From Myxococcus dinghuensis (GTDB lineage Bacteria; Myxococcota; Myxococcia; Myxococcales; Myxococcaceae), in NCBI RefSeq assembly GCF_024198235.1, contig NZ_JAKCFB010000017.1:62001-126000 (forward strand): DNA of 64,000 nt, written 5' to 3'. This document shows positions 17,563 through 28,034 of this stretch, one piece after another. Numbering within the stretch: position 1 is the first letter of the stretch; every line of letters starts with the position of its first letter. The translations under genes were made by a program, and so were the position numbers. The notes under the pieces are model-generated. The model saw only the letters and a list, made by a program, of their open reading frames with translations. It was not told where the DNA came from and made no database searches.

Positions 17563-18165
17563 GTGAAGAAGTCCAAGCTGGCTGCCGCGCTCGCGCTGTT
17601 GTCGTCCCCGGCCCTCGCGGCCACGCCCCCGGAGGGTGTGGCCTTCGAACCGCGCCGGGGCTTCTACACCGACACCAACATCGGCGTGTTCTTCACCGTG
17701 GGCGGGGAGAACGCCTATTCCAACGCGCAGACGTACCTGCAACTGGGGATCGGCTACGACCTGACGGAGCGGCTGTCCCTGGGCGCGCACTTCGGGCTCG
17801 GCTCGTCCGCGCAGAACTGCTTCGCGGGGTACCTGCCGGGCACGGAGACGTGCGCGCTCTCCGACAACTTCACCATGAGCTTCCTGGACGTCTCCGCCGC
17901 GTACCACGTGCGGTTGATGGACCGGCTGTACCTGACGCCGAAGCTGGTGGCGGGCTACACGCGGTTGGATCCCGCCCCCGTGGACCCGGACGAGAACGAC
18001 CCGAGCAAGGCCGTCAGCGCGCCCAACGCGGGCGTGGGCGTGGGCCTGGAGTACGCCACGGGCATGGACCACTTCTCCGTGGGCGCGGACCTGCTGGCCC
18101 GCTACGTCATCGGCCCGAACATCACCGCCTTCGCGTTCTTCCCGAAGGTGAAGTACACGTTCTAG
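17563..18165 (+). CDS. nfsH: Outer-membrane beta-barrel protein, NfsH-like
   Basis: 200 residues from a GTG with a GGAGG site. Signal peptide KKSKLAAALALLSSPALA, then amphipathic strands (DTNIGVFFTVGG, YLQLGIGYDLTERLSLGAHF) ending FAFFPKVKYTF with a terminal Phe, so a small eight-strand-type barrel. It closes the eight-gene set in the order expected for nfsH. A 178-base gap from nfsG could hold a minor promoter. A hairpin follows its stop. Confidence 0.7.
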   Translation: MKKSKLAAALALLSSPALAATPPEGVAFEPRRGFYTDTNIGVFFTVGGENAYSNAQTYLQLGIGYDLTERLSLGAHFGLGSSAQNCFAGYLPGTETCALSDNFTMSFLDVSAAYHVRLMDRLYLTPKLVAGYTRLDPAPVDPDENDPSKAVSAPNAGVGVGLEYATGMDHFSVGADLLARYVIGPNITAFAFFPKVKYTF

Positions 18166-18182
18166 CCACCCGGAAACGCGAA

Positions 18183-18218
18183 ACGGGAGCGGGCCGCGCA
18201 CTCCGGCCACGCTCCCGT
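18183..18218. terminator. Bidirectional terminator hairpin between convergent genes
   Basis: ACGGGAGCG (18183-18191) pairs with CGCTCCCGT (18210-18218), extended inward by GGCC/GGCC. On the minus strand the stem is followed by TTTCGCGTTT, giving a passable U-rich tail for the 18251 gene; on the plus strand the tail is poor, but the hairpin sits 17 bases after the nfsH stop. Confidence 0.55.
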
Positions 18219-18250
18219 CGTCGTTCCGGGGCCGCGCGCGGCCCGCGGGC

Positions 18251-19771
18251 TCAGGCGGCCTTCTTGATGCCGCCGCCGCCGAACTGGCCCTGCTCCGTGT
18301 AGTCGCGCTGGTTGGCCTTGCCGGACACCTCGACGCCCAGGCCGCCCGTCTTCAGGTCCACGCCCAGGTTCAGGTCCTTGTCCTTGAAGGTGCCCCAGCT
18401 GCCCTTGGCCTGGACGGACACGCCGTCGAAGGCGTTGCCGAAGTCGCCCTTCACGAGCTTGCCGACCACGGACTGGGCCTCCTGGCCGCTCAGGCCGCCG
18501 ACCTCGAAGTCGCCCTTGACGCCCACCGCGCCCGCGTCACCCGTCAGCTCGCCCTTGAGCGAGGTCTGCGCGGGGCCCGCGAAGGCCGCGGTGGTGGGGC
18601 TGGCCATGAAGGCCGCCAGGTCGCCGACCTTCGCCGCGTCGAGGGGAATCTTCGACTCGACGGTGAGCTTGCCGGTCACCTCGCCCTCGACGCCGTTGAA
18701 CGCCTTGAACGCGTCGTCGCCGCCGCCCATGTTCTTGAAGAGGCTCGCCGTCACGCCCGCCTTGCCGCCCACCTCCACGGCCGTCGTGCGCACCAGGTTC
18801 TTCGGCTGGCCGTTCTCGAACTCGACCTTGTAGCCGGCGGTGCCCGCGATGCTCGCGGACGCGCCCGCCTTGACGCCGGCCGGGCCCGCCTCCGCGCCGA
18901 AGGACGCGTCCACGCTGGCGTCCACGCCGCCCTTTACCTCGATGGAGGAGAGGTTCTTCTGGAGGAAGGCCAGCTCGTCCGGACGGGGCGCCAGCGCCGG
19001 CGCCAGCACGGGCGAGGCCGCGGAGGCCCCCGCGCCCGCCAGGATGAGCGCGCCCTTCTTGGCGTCCTCGGCGTTGGCGAACTTGTACTCCACCTTGCCG
19101 CCCGCGGTGACGTGCGCGTTGGCGCCCGCGCCCAGGCCCACGCCCGCGCCGCCCTCGGCGGAGACCACGTAGCTGCCGTCCTTGTCGCGGCGCACGCCCA
19201 CCTCGCCCTTGAGGTCGACGTCCAGCTCCAGCGCCAGGCCCACCTTGCCGCTGACCTTCATGCTGTCGCCGGGGCCCAGGTCCTTGATCTTCTGGTCCAG
19301 CCCCAGGCCCTGGTCGATGCCGCTCAGCGACGCGTCGTGGACCTTCTGCTGCAGCTTGTCGCCCAGCGCCAGGCCCTCCTTCGCCGCGAACTTCACCGCG
19401 TCGAAGGCCGCCTTGCCGCCGTCCGCCACCGTGTCCGCGACCAGGTCCACCGTCTTCTTCTGCGCGTCGATGGCCACCTCGGCCGCGCCCAGCAGGAACT
19501 TGCCGCCCTGCTTCACCGCCGCCTTCGCCGTGTCCGCCCCGGCCTGGAGCAGGTCCACCTGCGCCTGGATGCCCTTGCCCGTGAGGTCGATGGCCGTCTT
19601 GCCCACGTCCTTTGCCACCTCGAAGCCGTCCTTCGCGACCCCCACGCCCTTCTTGGCCACGTCCTTGGCCGCGTCCACGCCCTTGTCGACGACCTTCTCG
19701 GCCACCTTCACGGGGTTGGGGATCTTCGGCAGCTTGATCTCGGGGAGCTTCAGCTTCGGCAGCAGGCCCAT
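18251..19771 (-). CDS. Hypothetical LEA-like repeat protein
   Basis: 506 residues, no recognised family. After a Pro/Leu/Lys start (KLKLPEIKLPKIPNP) residues about 20-150 are amphipathic Lys/Ala/Val/Asp helices with roughly 11-residue periodicity (VDKGVDAAKDVAKKG, GVAKDGFEVAKDVGKT, AAFDAVKFAAKEGLALG), resembling late-embryogenesis-abundant or apolipoprotein-like repeats. The remainder alternates Gly, Ala, Val and charged residues (VGLGAGANAHVTAGGKVEYKF) and looks beta-rich and low in complexity. There is no signal peptide and no Cys. The start at 19771 was chosen because upstream codons are not protein-like. Convergent with nfsH; a spore or desiccation role is only a guess. Confidence 0.6.
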   Translation of the reverse strand: MGLLPKLKLPEIKLPKIPNPVKVAEKVVDKGVDAAKDVAKKGVGVAKDGFEVAKDVGKTAIDLTGKGIQAQVDLLQAGADTAKAAVKQGGKFLLGAAEVAIDAQKKTVDLVADTVADGGKAAFDAVKFAAKEGLALGDKLQQKVHDASLSGIDQGLGLDQKIKDLGPGDSMKVSGKVGLALELDVDLKGEVGVRRDKDGSYVVSAEGGAGVGLGAGANAHVTAGGKVEYKFANAEDAKKGALILAGAGASAASPVLAPALAPRPDELAFLQKNLSSIEVKGGVDASVDASFGAEAGPAGVKAGASASIAGTAGYKVEFENGQPKNLVRTTAVEVGGKAGVTASLFKNMGGGDDAFKAFNGVEGEVTGKLTVESKIPLDAAKVGDLAAFMASPTTAAFAGPAQTSLKGELTGDAGAVGVKGDFEVGGLSGQEAQSVVGKLVKGDFGNAFDGVSVQAKGSWGTFKDKDLNLGVDLKTGGLGVEVSGKANQRDYTEQGQFGGGGIKKAA

Positions 19772-19884
19772 GTCGTGGCTCCGACTTCTCGGGGGAGGAG
19801 TGGGGGTTCCGGCCCCGGATTGCGGGCCGCACTCCATCGAATGACAGGGTTATCGCGACTCCCGGTGAACAGTTGCGTCGCCCG

Positions 19885-19898
19885 GCGAGAATTCTCGC
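19885..19898. promoter_or_regulatory. Perfect 14-bp palindrome, candidate operator
   Basis: GCGAGAATTCTCGC is a perfect palindrome 114 bases upstream of the minus-strand start at 19771, in a local low-GC patch. Position and symmetry suit a homodimeric regulator site. I do not recognise it as a known operator. Confidence 0.4.
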
Positions 19899-19959
19899 AG
19901 CCTGAGACTCGCCCCGGGGCACCCAGGAGTCCTTCCAGGGTGGGGTGGACCTGACTCCG

Positions 19960-20000
19960 GAAACACGAAGGGCCCGCCCCCGGGTGTGGGAACGGGCCCT
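19960..20000 (-). terminator. Terminator of typA
   Basis: AGGGCCCG (19969-19976) pairs with CGGGCCCT (19993-20000). Read on the minus strand it lies about 30 bases after the typA stop and is followed by CGTGTTT. Confidence 0.55.
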
Positions 20001-20031
20001 CGTGCTGGTTCGCGTCAGGGACGCGGGGGGA

Positions 20032-21879
20032 CTACTCGCCGTCCGCGGCGCGCTCCTCGCGCTTGCGGTCGCGCTCGGCGCGGTAGCGCTCGCCCACGGA
20101 CAGGGACTTCTTGCGCATGCGCACGGACTTCGGGGTCACCTCGACCAGCTCGTCGTCGGCGATCCACTCCAGGGCCTTCTCCAGGCCCATCTCGCGCGGC
20201 GGGGTGAGGATGACGTTCTCGTCGCGGCCGGCGGCGCGGATGTTGGTGAGCTTCTTCTCGCGGCAGCAGTTGACGTTGAGCTCGGAGGGGTGGGCGTGCT
20301 CGCCGATGATCATGCCCTCGTAGACGGTGATGCCCGCGCCCACGAACAGGTAGCCGCGCTCCTGGATGCTGAACAGCGCGTAGGGCACGGTGTCGCCCAG
20401 GCGGTCGGAGACGATGGCGCCGTTCTGGCGCTTCGGGATGTAGCCGAACCACGGCTCGAAGCCGTCGAACTGGCTGCTCATGATGCCCTCACCGCGGGTG
20501 ATGGTGAGGAACTCCGAGCGGAAGCCGATGAGGCCGCGGGCGGGGATGCGGAACTGGAGGCGGGTGCGGCCCGAGCCCAGGCTCGCCATGTCCGTCATGC
20601 GGCCCTTGCGGGGCCCCAGGCGCTCCGTCACGGCGCCCACGCTGGTCTCCGGCACGTCGCAGAAGAGCAGCTCCATGGGCTCGTGCAGCACGCCGTCGAT
20701 GGTCTTGGTGATCGGCTCCGGGTTGGAGGCGGTCAGCTCGTAGCCCTCGCGGCGCATGTTCTCGATGATGACCGCCAGCGCCAGTTCACCACGGCCGACG
20801 ACGCGGAACGCGTCCGGCGTCTCCGTGTCCTCCACGCGCACGGCCACGTTGCGGTAGGCCTCGCGGTACAGGCGCTCACGCAGGTTGCGGGAGGTGACGA
20901 ACTTGCCCTCCTTGCCCGCCAGCGGCCCGTCGTTGACCTTGAAGATCATCATCATCGTGGGCTCGTCCACGGTGATGCGCGGCAGCGCCAGCGGCTTCTC
21001 CGGGTCGCTGAACGTGTCGCCGATGGACACGTCCTCGATGCCGGCGATGGAGACGATCTCCCCGGGGCCCGCGTCCTGGATCTCCACGCGCTTCAGGCCG
21101 GAGAAGCCGTACAGCTTGACGATCTTCCCCTGCTCGATCTTGCCGCCCTCGCGCACCACGCCCACGGGCATGTTCGGCGTGAAGCGGCCGGACTGCACGC
21201 GCCCCACCGCCAGCCGGCCGACGTAGTCGTCGTAGTCCAGGTTGGCGACGAGCAGCTGCGGCGTCGTCTCGTCGGAGGCGGGCGGCGGCGGGATGTGGTT
21301 GATGATGGCGTCGTACAGCGGCTCGAGCGTCTTGCCCGGCACGTCCAGCTTCGTCGACGCCTGGCCCTGGCGCGCGATGGTGTAGAGGACGGGCATCTCC
21401 AGCTGCTTGTCGTCCGCGCCCAGGTCGATGTACAGCGAGTAGACCTGATCGAGCACCTCGGGGGCGCGCGCGTCCTGACGGTCGATCTTGTTGATGACCA
21501 GCACCGTCTTCAGGCCCATGGCCAGGGCCTTGCTGAGCACGAAGCGCGTCTGGGGCAGGGGACCTTCGGCGGCGTCCACCAGCAGGATGACGCCGTCGAC
21601 GAGGCGCAGACCCCGCTCCACCTCACCACCGAAGTCGGCGTGACCCGGGGTGTCGATGATGTTGATCTGCATGCCCTTGTAGTTGACCGCGGTGTTCTTC
21701 GCGAGAATGGTGATGCCCTTCTCGCGCTCGAGGTCGTTCGAGTCCATCACCCGTTCGGCGACGTGCTCGTTGCTACGGAAGGTGCCCGCCTGCCGCAGCA
21801 GGTGATCGACGAGCGTGGTCTTGCCATGGTCGACGTGGGCGACGATGGCGACGTTACGGATGTTTTGACGAGGAATCAT
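20032..21879 (-). CDS. typA: Translational GTPase TypA/BipA
   Basis: 615 residues, full length for the family. GTP-binding motifs are intact: AHVDHGKTT near the N-terminus (G1), [12 protein letters not shown] (G3) and NKIDRQDA (G4). EF-G-like domains follow, and the BipA-specific C-terminal domain is present ([23 protein letters not shown]). TypA binds the ribosome under stress and aids 50S assembly. The start [12 protein letters not shown] was chosen; upstream residues in the same frame are not conserved-looking. It has its own promoter and terminator. Confidence 0.95.
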   Translation of the reverse strand: MIPRQNIRNVAIVAHVDHGKTTLVDHLLRQAGTFRSNEHVAERVMDSNDLEREKGITILAKNTAVNYKGMQINIIDTPGHADFGGEVERGLRLVDGVILLVDAAEGPLPQTRFVLSKALAMGLKTVLVINKIDRQDARAPEVLDQVYSLYIDLGADDKQLEMPVLYTIARQGQASTKLDVPGKTLEPLYDAIINHIPPPPASDETTPQLLVANLDYDDYVGRLAVGRVQSGRFTPNMPVGVVREGGKIEQGKIVKLYGFSGLKRVEIQDAGPGEIVSIAGIEDVSIGDTFSDPEKPLALPRITVDEPTMMMIFKVNDGPLAGKEGKFVTSRNLRERLYREAYRNVAVRVEDTETPDAFRVVGRGELALAVIIENMRREGYELTASNPEPITKTIDGVLHEPMELLFCDVPETSVGAVTERLGPRKGRMTDMASLGSGRTRLQFRIPARGLIGFRSEFLTITRGEGIMSSQFDGFEPWFGYIPKRQNGAIVSDRLGDTVPYALFSIQERGYLFVGAGITVYEGMIIGEHAHPSELNVNCCREKKLTNIRAAGRDENVILTPPREMGLEKALEWIADDELVEVTPKSVRMRKKSLSVGERYRAERDRKREERAADGE

Positions 21880-21963
21880 ACGAACCGAACTAGATGAGAA
21901 GGCGGGGGGATGCCCCGTCGTGGACAGGTCTCCCGAACCCCACCGGAACCCGGAAGGCGGGGG

Positions 21964-21992
21964 CTTATATGCCGTGAGTGCGTCCCCTGCAA
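21964..21992 (-). promoter_or_regulatory. typA promoter
   Basis: On the minus strand TTGCAG (complement of 21987-21992), a 17-base spacer and TATAAG (complement of 21964-21969). Transcription would begin near 21957, giving a leader of about 78 bases. Confidence 0.6.
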
Positions 21993-22086
21993 TGAGCGCG
22001 GACGCCCTCCATGCGGGCGAGAGGGGGGACCCACCCCGCCCGACAAGGGTCTTCGTCACGCTCCGTCACCCCCAGGTCACGAGGAC

Positions 22087-23024
22087 TCAGGCTCCGGGTG
22101 TCCCCGCGGCCGTCCGGGCGGGGGGCGTCCCGTGGGAGGTGGCGACGCCCAGCCGCTCCCTCAGGAAGCGCTCGACCCGCAGCTCCACCAGGCCAGGGGC
22201 CTCCAGCGGGGCGGTGTGGGTGCCGTCCGGGATGAGGAGCAGCTCCGAGTCCGGGATCCGGGCGGCCATCTTCCGGGACAGCCAGCCGGGGGTGAACTTG
22301 TCGCGCTCGCCCGCCACCACCAGGGTGGGGACGTCCACGTGGAGCAGGTGGTCGAAGGCGGTGTGCTCGGCCAGCGAGTCCAGGGTCCTGACGAAGACCA
22401 CCGGGTCCATTCGCGCCAGGTGCTCGAAGTAGGGGGCCAGGTCGTTGCGCGCGATGCGCTCGCGGTTCATCTCCAGGGAGATGGCCAGTTGCACGGCCAG
22501 CTCCGTGCGCAGCGCGGTGTGGATGAGCTGGGCGGACTGCTCCGGGAAGCGCTCCACCACGCGGCGGATGGTGGGGAACAGCCGCTTGAGCAGGGTGGAG
22601 TCGTGGAAGGTGTCGAGCGGGTTGCCGTAGCTGCCGCACAGCAGGACGAGCCCCCGCACCCGGTCCGCGTGGCGGCGGTGGAACTCCAGCGCCACCTGCA
22701 CGCCCATGGAGTGGCCGAAGAGCACGGCCTGGTCCAGCCCCGCGGCGTCCATGACGCGCTGGAGGTCGTCGCAGGTATAGAGCATCCCGATGCGGGCGCG
22801 GTCGTCGGGGATGCCCGAGCGGCCGTGGCCCCGGTAGTGCCAGCGCAGCACGCGGTGGTGCCGGGACAGGTAGGGCGCCAGGTACTTCCACGCGAAGCCG
22901 TCGCAGCCCAGGCCGTCGCACAGCACCATGCCCGGCTCGCCGTCGCCGGTGACCTGGTAGTACAGGTCGGCGCCGTCCGGCACGCGTAGGGTGTCCTGGT
23001 GGAAGTAGACGGCCTCCGGGCTGC

Positions 23025-23028
<4 letters not shown>
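22087..23028 (-). CDS. Alpha/beta-fold hydrolase
   Basis: 313 residues with a normal alpha/beta-hydrolase plan: oxyanion region near DGLGCDGFAWKY, nucleophile elbow GHSMG (Ser near residue 110), an acid in VAGERDKFTPG and the catalytic His in PDGTHTAPLEAPG. A lid domain of about 80 residues sits between. The family covers esterases, lactonases and haloperoxidase-like enzymes; the substrate is not evident. Its ATG overlaps the stop of the sigma54 activator gene (23025-23028), so the two are co-translated and probably function in one response. No signal peptide, so cytosolic. Confidence 0.8.
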
Positions 23029-24608
<1,580 letters not shown>

Positions 24609-24613
24609 CCACA

Positions 24614-24636
24614 CCTCCGGCCCCGAGCACCGGAGG
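24614..24636. promoter_or_regulatory. Inverted repeat over the activator's ribosome site
   Basis: CCTCCGG (24614-24620) and CCGGAGG (24630-24636) with a nine-base spacer. The proximal arm contains the GGAGG Shine-Dalgarno of the activator gene, so the RNA hairpin could mask it; equally it could be an operator in the 107-base divergent gap with the cation transporter gene. Confidence 0.4.
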
Positions 24637-24715
24637 GGGGAGACCGGGCCGGCGGAAACGCGTTTTCTCGCTTCTCATACCTCATGACCGGGCCCTATCC
24701 GCACCTATCTCTCCC

Positions 24716-25714
24716 GTGACTACTCATACTCACACTCGCGGCGGAGGCGGACACGGACACGAGCATGGGCACGACCACGACCATGACCATCACCACGGCC
24801 ATGGGCACGCCCACCACCACGCTCCCCGCCGGGGCGGGTTGGCGGAGGAGCGCCAGAAGGACCGCCGTCGCCTGATTTTCGCGTTGGTCCTGACCGCGAC
24901 CATCGCCCTGGCGGAGGCGGTGGGTGGGTGGCTCACCCACTCCCTGGCCCTGATGTCGGACGCGGGCCACATGTTGACGGACGTGTCCGCGCTGGCGCTG
25001 AGCCTGGTGGCGCTGTGGTTCGCGACGAAGCCGGCGGACGTGAAGAAGACGTACGGCTACTACCGGATGGAGATCCTCAGCGCGCTGCTCAACGGCGTGC
25101 TGCTCCTGGGCATCACCGTCTTCATCCTCTACGAGGCCTGGGAGCGGTTCCAGACGCCACAGCCGGTGGTCCTGGGCCCCATGGCGGTGGTCGCCGGCGT
25201 GGGCCTGGTGGCGAACCTGGGGGCCCTGGCCTTCCTGCACCAGACGCACTCCATGAACGTGCGCGGCGCGTTCCTCCACGTGCTGGGGGACACGCTGTCG
25301 TCGGTGGGCGTGTTGATCGGCGCGGGCATCATGGCGCTCACCGGGTGGTTCGTGGTGGACGCCATCATCTCCGCGGTCATCTCCGTGGTCATCGTGGTGG
25401 GCGCGGTGCGGCTGGTGCGCGACGCGGTGGACGTGTTGATGGAGGCGGTGCCGTCGCACGTGGACATGCCGCAGGTGCGCGAGCTGCTGCTGCGCGTGCC
25501 CGGGGTGACGGCGGTGCACGACCTGCACGTGTGGACCATCTCCAGCGGCGTGTACGCGCTGTCGGCGCACCTGGTGGTGCTCGACCCCATGGTCTGCAAC
25601 AACGACGAGATCCTCTCGGCGGTGAAGCACGACCTGTTCGACCGCTTCGGCATCGACCACACCACCATCCAGATCGAGAGCGAGACGTACGCCCACCTGG
25701 GCGAGGTCCACTGA
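24716..25714 (+). CDS. Cation diffusion facilitator (CzcD/ZitB type)
   Basis: 332 residues, starting at a GTG. The first 35 residues are extremely His/Asp/Gly-rich (HGHEHGHDHDHDHHHGHGH), a cytosolic metal-collecting tail. Six transmembrane helices follow. The transport-site motif DAGHMLTD is in helix 2 and HVLGDTLSS in helix 5. The C-terminal about 80 residues form the cytosolic metal-sensing domain (VPGVTAVHDLHVWTISSG). It should export Zn2+ or a similar divalent metal in exchange for protons. It diverges from the sigma54 activator, but no functional link is evident. Confidence 0.93.
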   Translation: MTTHTHTRGGGGHGHEHGHDHDHDHHHGHGHAHHHAPRRGGLAEERQKDRRRLIFALVLTATIALAEAVGGWLTHSLALMSDAGHMLTDVSALALSLVALWFATKPADVKKTYGYYRMEILSALLNGVLLLGITVFILYEAWERFQTPQPVVLGPMAVVAGVGLVANLGALAFLHQTHSMNVRGAFLHVLGDTLSSVGVLIGAGIMALTGWFVVDAIISAVISVVIVVGAVRLVRDAVDVLMEAVPSHVDMPQVRELLLRVPGVTAVHDLHVWTISSGVYALSAHLVVLDPMVCNNDEILSAVKHDLFDRFGIDHTTIQIESETYAHLGEVH

Positions 25715-25826
25715 GCGGGCGCCCGGGCGACCCCGTCCCCGGGGGAGGGGCGCGCGTGGCGCAACGGACGCTCCGTGCAGCTTCGCCTTGCGCTGGCCCG
25801 CGTGGGCGGACGATTCTCGCCGGCCC

Positions 25827-26864
25827 ATGAGCGTGCTGGACAAGGTGCTGTCATTGCGACCGGGCAACACGGTGGCCCGGGTCGGCCCCGGTTCCCGGGT
25901 ACCGCTGCTCAACCCCCGCGAGCTGCTGCGCGCGCTGGAGCGCGCCCCGGCGGCGTTGCCCTGCCTGCCCGTGCAGTCGAAGGCGGCGCTGCCCGGCCTC
26001 TTGCGCGCGGCGCGCTCCGAGGACGCGGTGCTGGGGCTCGCATGTGCCCACCCCATGGCGGACCGGGGCGCGGCCGAGCGCTTCGTCGAGGCCGTCCACG
26101 CGGCCGCCGCCGAGGCCGAGCACTCGCGGCCGCTGTTCCTCCAGGCGGGGCCCGTGCGGGTGCCCCGGGCGGACGAGGAGACGCTGGCGCCCCTGCGCGA
26201 GGGCCTGTTCCGCATGGTGGACGCGGGCTTCGCGCTGGTGTCGCTGGACCTGTCGCGGCTGGACTCGTACGCGGCGGTGGAGGCCGTCAACGCGCTGGCG
26301 GCGCCGGTGACGGAGCGCGAGCTGTCGCTGGAGCTGAGCCCCCCGCTGCCCGCGCAGGGCGGCCTGCTGGGCGCCTGCCGCACGCTGCTGGAGGGCCTGC
26401 GCCAGTGGAAGGTGCCGGTGCGCTTCCTGCGGGTGGGGGAGCGGGAGCTGGGCGAGGGCGACCCGGACGTGGGGCTCTTGCGCTCGGTCGTGGACCTGGC
26501 CTCGGAGTTCGAGGTCTGCGTGACGGTGGGGGACGTCCGGGGCGGCTTCCCGCGCATGCTGCCCACGTACGTCGCGGCGGGGGCCCGGAAGGTGGACTGC
26601 GTGGGGCCCTTCGAGCGACTCGCCCTGGGCGCCTGGCCCTCGGACACGCGCGCGGACGTGGAGCGCAGGTCGGCGGCCTCGGGGGTGCCCCCCGGGGAGC
26701 TCTTGAGCGTGATGGAGGACGGGCTGCCCGCGCTGGAGTCGGGCGCGCGCGAGCGGCTGGAGGCGCTGTCCTTCGCGGAGACGACGGACGCGCTCGCGGC
26801 CCTGGGGGCGGTGGGGCGGGCCCAGTCCGTCATGCGCTTCCTCGCCGCGAATCGAGGCGACTGA
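25827..26864 (+). CDS. Hypothetical protein, possible TIM-barrel
   Basis: 345 residues, not confidently recognised. The pattern of alternating hydrophobic strands and amphipathic helices ([76 protein letters not shown]) suggests a TIM-barrel enzyme such as a bisphosphate aldolase relative, though no catalytic Lys or metal-His set stands out. There is no signal peptide. The gene ends 26 bases before rsmD, so it may share a transcript with rsmD and coaD. Confidence 0.5.
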   Translation: MSVLDKVLSLRPGNTVARVGPGSRVPLLNPRELLRALERAPAALPCLPVQSKAALPGLLRAARSEDAVLGLACAHPMADRGAAERFVEAVHAAAAEAEHSRPLFLQAGPVRVPRADEETLAPLREGLFRMVDAGFALVSLDLSRLDSYAAVEAVNALAAPVTERELSLELSPPLPAQGGLLGACRTLLEGLRQWKVPVRFLRVGERELGEGDPDVGLLRSVVDLASEFEVCVTVGDVRGGFPRMLPTYVAAGARKVDCVGPFERLALGAWPSDTRADVERRSAASGVPPGELLSVMEDGLPALESGARERLEALSFAETTDALAALGAVGRAQSVMRFLAANRGD

Positions 26865-26890
26865 CGGCCCGCGCGGTGTAGAAGGGCGCC

Positions 26891-27448
26891 ATGCGAATCG
26901 TCGCTGGCTCCGCCAAGGGGCGGGCCCTGGCCGGCCCCAAGCCCACCTCCCGTCACATCCGTCCCACCGCGGACCGCGTCCGCGAGACGCTCTTCAACGT
27001 GCTGGGGCAGTTCCTCGACGGCCAGCGGGTGCTGGACCTCTACGCCGGCACCGGCGCACTCGGCCTGGAGGCCCTGTCCCGGGGCGCCGGCGGCGTGGTG
27101 CTGGTGGACCAGGACCGCGAGGCCCAGGCGCTGTGCCGCCAGAACATCCAGGCCCTGGGGTTCTCCACGCAGGTGGAGCTCCTGGCGCAGCCGGTGGACC
27201 GGGCGCTCCCGGCGCTGGGCAAGCGCGGCGAGCGCTTCGAGCTCGTCTTCGCGGACCCACCCTACGCCGCCCGCGTGGTGGAGACGGTGCTGGAGGGCGT
27301 GGTGGGGGCGGGGCTGCTGGCGCCCGGCGGCATGCTCGTGGTGGAGCACGACAAGCGCGAGGCGGCGCCGGAGACCCACGTGGGGCTCGCCCGCGAGGAC
27401 CAGCGTCGCTTCGGGGACACCCTGGTGAGCTTCTACCGCGCGCCCTGA
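26891..27448 (+). CDS. rsmD: 16S rRNA (guanine-966-N2)-methyltransferase RsmD
   Basis: 185 residues, typical length. The N-terminus [11 protein letters not shown] and the block [13 protein letters not shown] are the RsmD signature; SAM-binding motif I is [19 protein letters not shown] and the catalytic motif IV is DPPY. It methylates G966 of 16S rRNA during 30S assembly. The gene lies just upstream of coaD, an arrangement common to many bacteria (rsmD-coaD), which supports both calls. Confidence 0.95.
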   Translation: MRIVAGSAKGRALAGPKPTSRHIRPTADRVRETLFNVLGQFLDGQRVLDLYAGTGALGLEALSRGAGGVVLVDQDREAQALCRQNIQALGFSTQVELLAQPVDRALPALGKRGERFELVFADPPYAARVVETVLEGVVGAGLLAPGGMLVVEHDKREAAPETHVGLAREDQRRFGDTLVSFYRAP

Positions 27449-27501
27449 GGGGGCGCCCATTGCTTGACCGGCATCCGACGCCGGCCGAGACTTCGGGGCA
27501 C

Positions 27502-27984
27502 ATGCCGGTCGCCATCTACCCTGGTTCGTTCGATCCGCTCACCAACGGCCACCTGAGCCTCATCCAGCGGAGCCTGAAGATGTTCGACAGGCTCATCGTG
27601 GCCATCGCGGTGAACCCGAAGAAGACGCCCCTGTTCTCCGAGGACGAGCGGCGCGACCTCATCCGCGACGCGGTGAAGGACCCCCGGGTGGAGGTGGACG
27701 CCTTCCACGGCCTGCTCGTGGACTACGTGAAGCGCCGGGGCGTGAGCGTCATCGTCCGGGGGCTCCGGGCGGTGTCGGACTTCGAGTACGAATTCCAGCT
27801 CGCGAACATGAACCGCAAGCTGGCGCCGACGGTGGAGACCGTCTTCATGATGACGGGCGAGGACTACTTCTACATCTCCTCCCAACTGGTCCGGGAGGTG
27901 GCCTCCTTCGGGGGCGACGTCACCGGCCTGGTTCCCCCGAATGTCAACGACCGCCTGAAGCAGAGGTTCGCTCCCAAGCCGTAG
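27502..27984 (+). CDS. coaD: Pantetheine-phosphate adenylyltransferase
   Basis: 160 residues, standard length. It joins AMP to 4'-phosphopantetheine to form dephospho-CoA, the penultimate step of CoA synthesis. Nucleotidyltransferase motifs are complete: [11 protein letters not shown] with the T/HxGH site, [14 protein letters not shown], and ISSQLVREV (the ISSxxxR motif with Gln where Thr is usual). Located 53 bases after rsmD in the usual pairing. Confidence 0.96.
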   Translation: MPVAIYPGSFDPLTNGHLSLIQRSLKMFDRLIVAIAVNPKKTPLFSEDERRDLIRDAVKDPRVEVDAFHGLLVDYVKRRGVSVIVRGLRAVSDFEYEFQLANMNRKLAPTVETVFMMTGEDYFYISSQLVREVASFGGDVTGLVPPNVNDRLKQRFAPKP

Positions 27985-28034
27985 GCGGCGTGTGACCCTT
28001 GTCGCGCCTGCCGCGGCGCGCTACGCATCGGGTC

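Noticed and set aside
15660-17624. 654-codon minus-strand frame under nfsG
   Set aside because: Shadow of the FHA/TonB-like gene: Arg/His/Leu-rich product with no recognised motif.
5856-18165. Assignment of the envelope operon as the glt gliding-motility cluster
   Set aside because: In M. xanthus, as I recall it, gltA-C and gltD-H are in separate clusters, whereas all eight genes in one run in this order is the nfs arrangement. Not excluded for this species; kept as an alternative.
24781-24830. Simple-sequence or CRISPR-like repeat in the CAT/CAC-rich stretch
   Set aside because: It is the coding sequence of the His-rich N-terminus of the cation transporter, not a spaced repeat.
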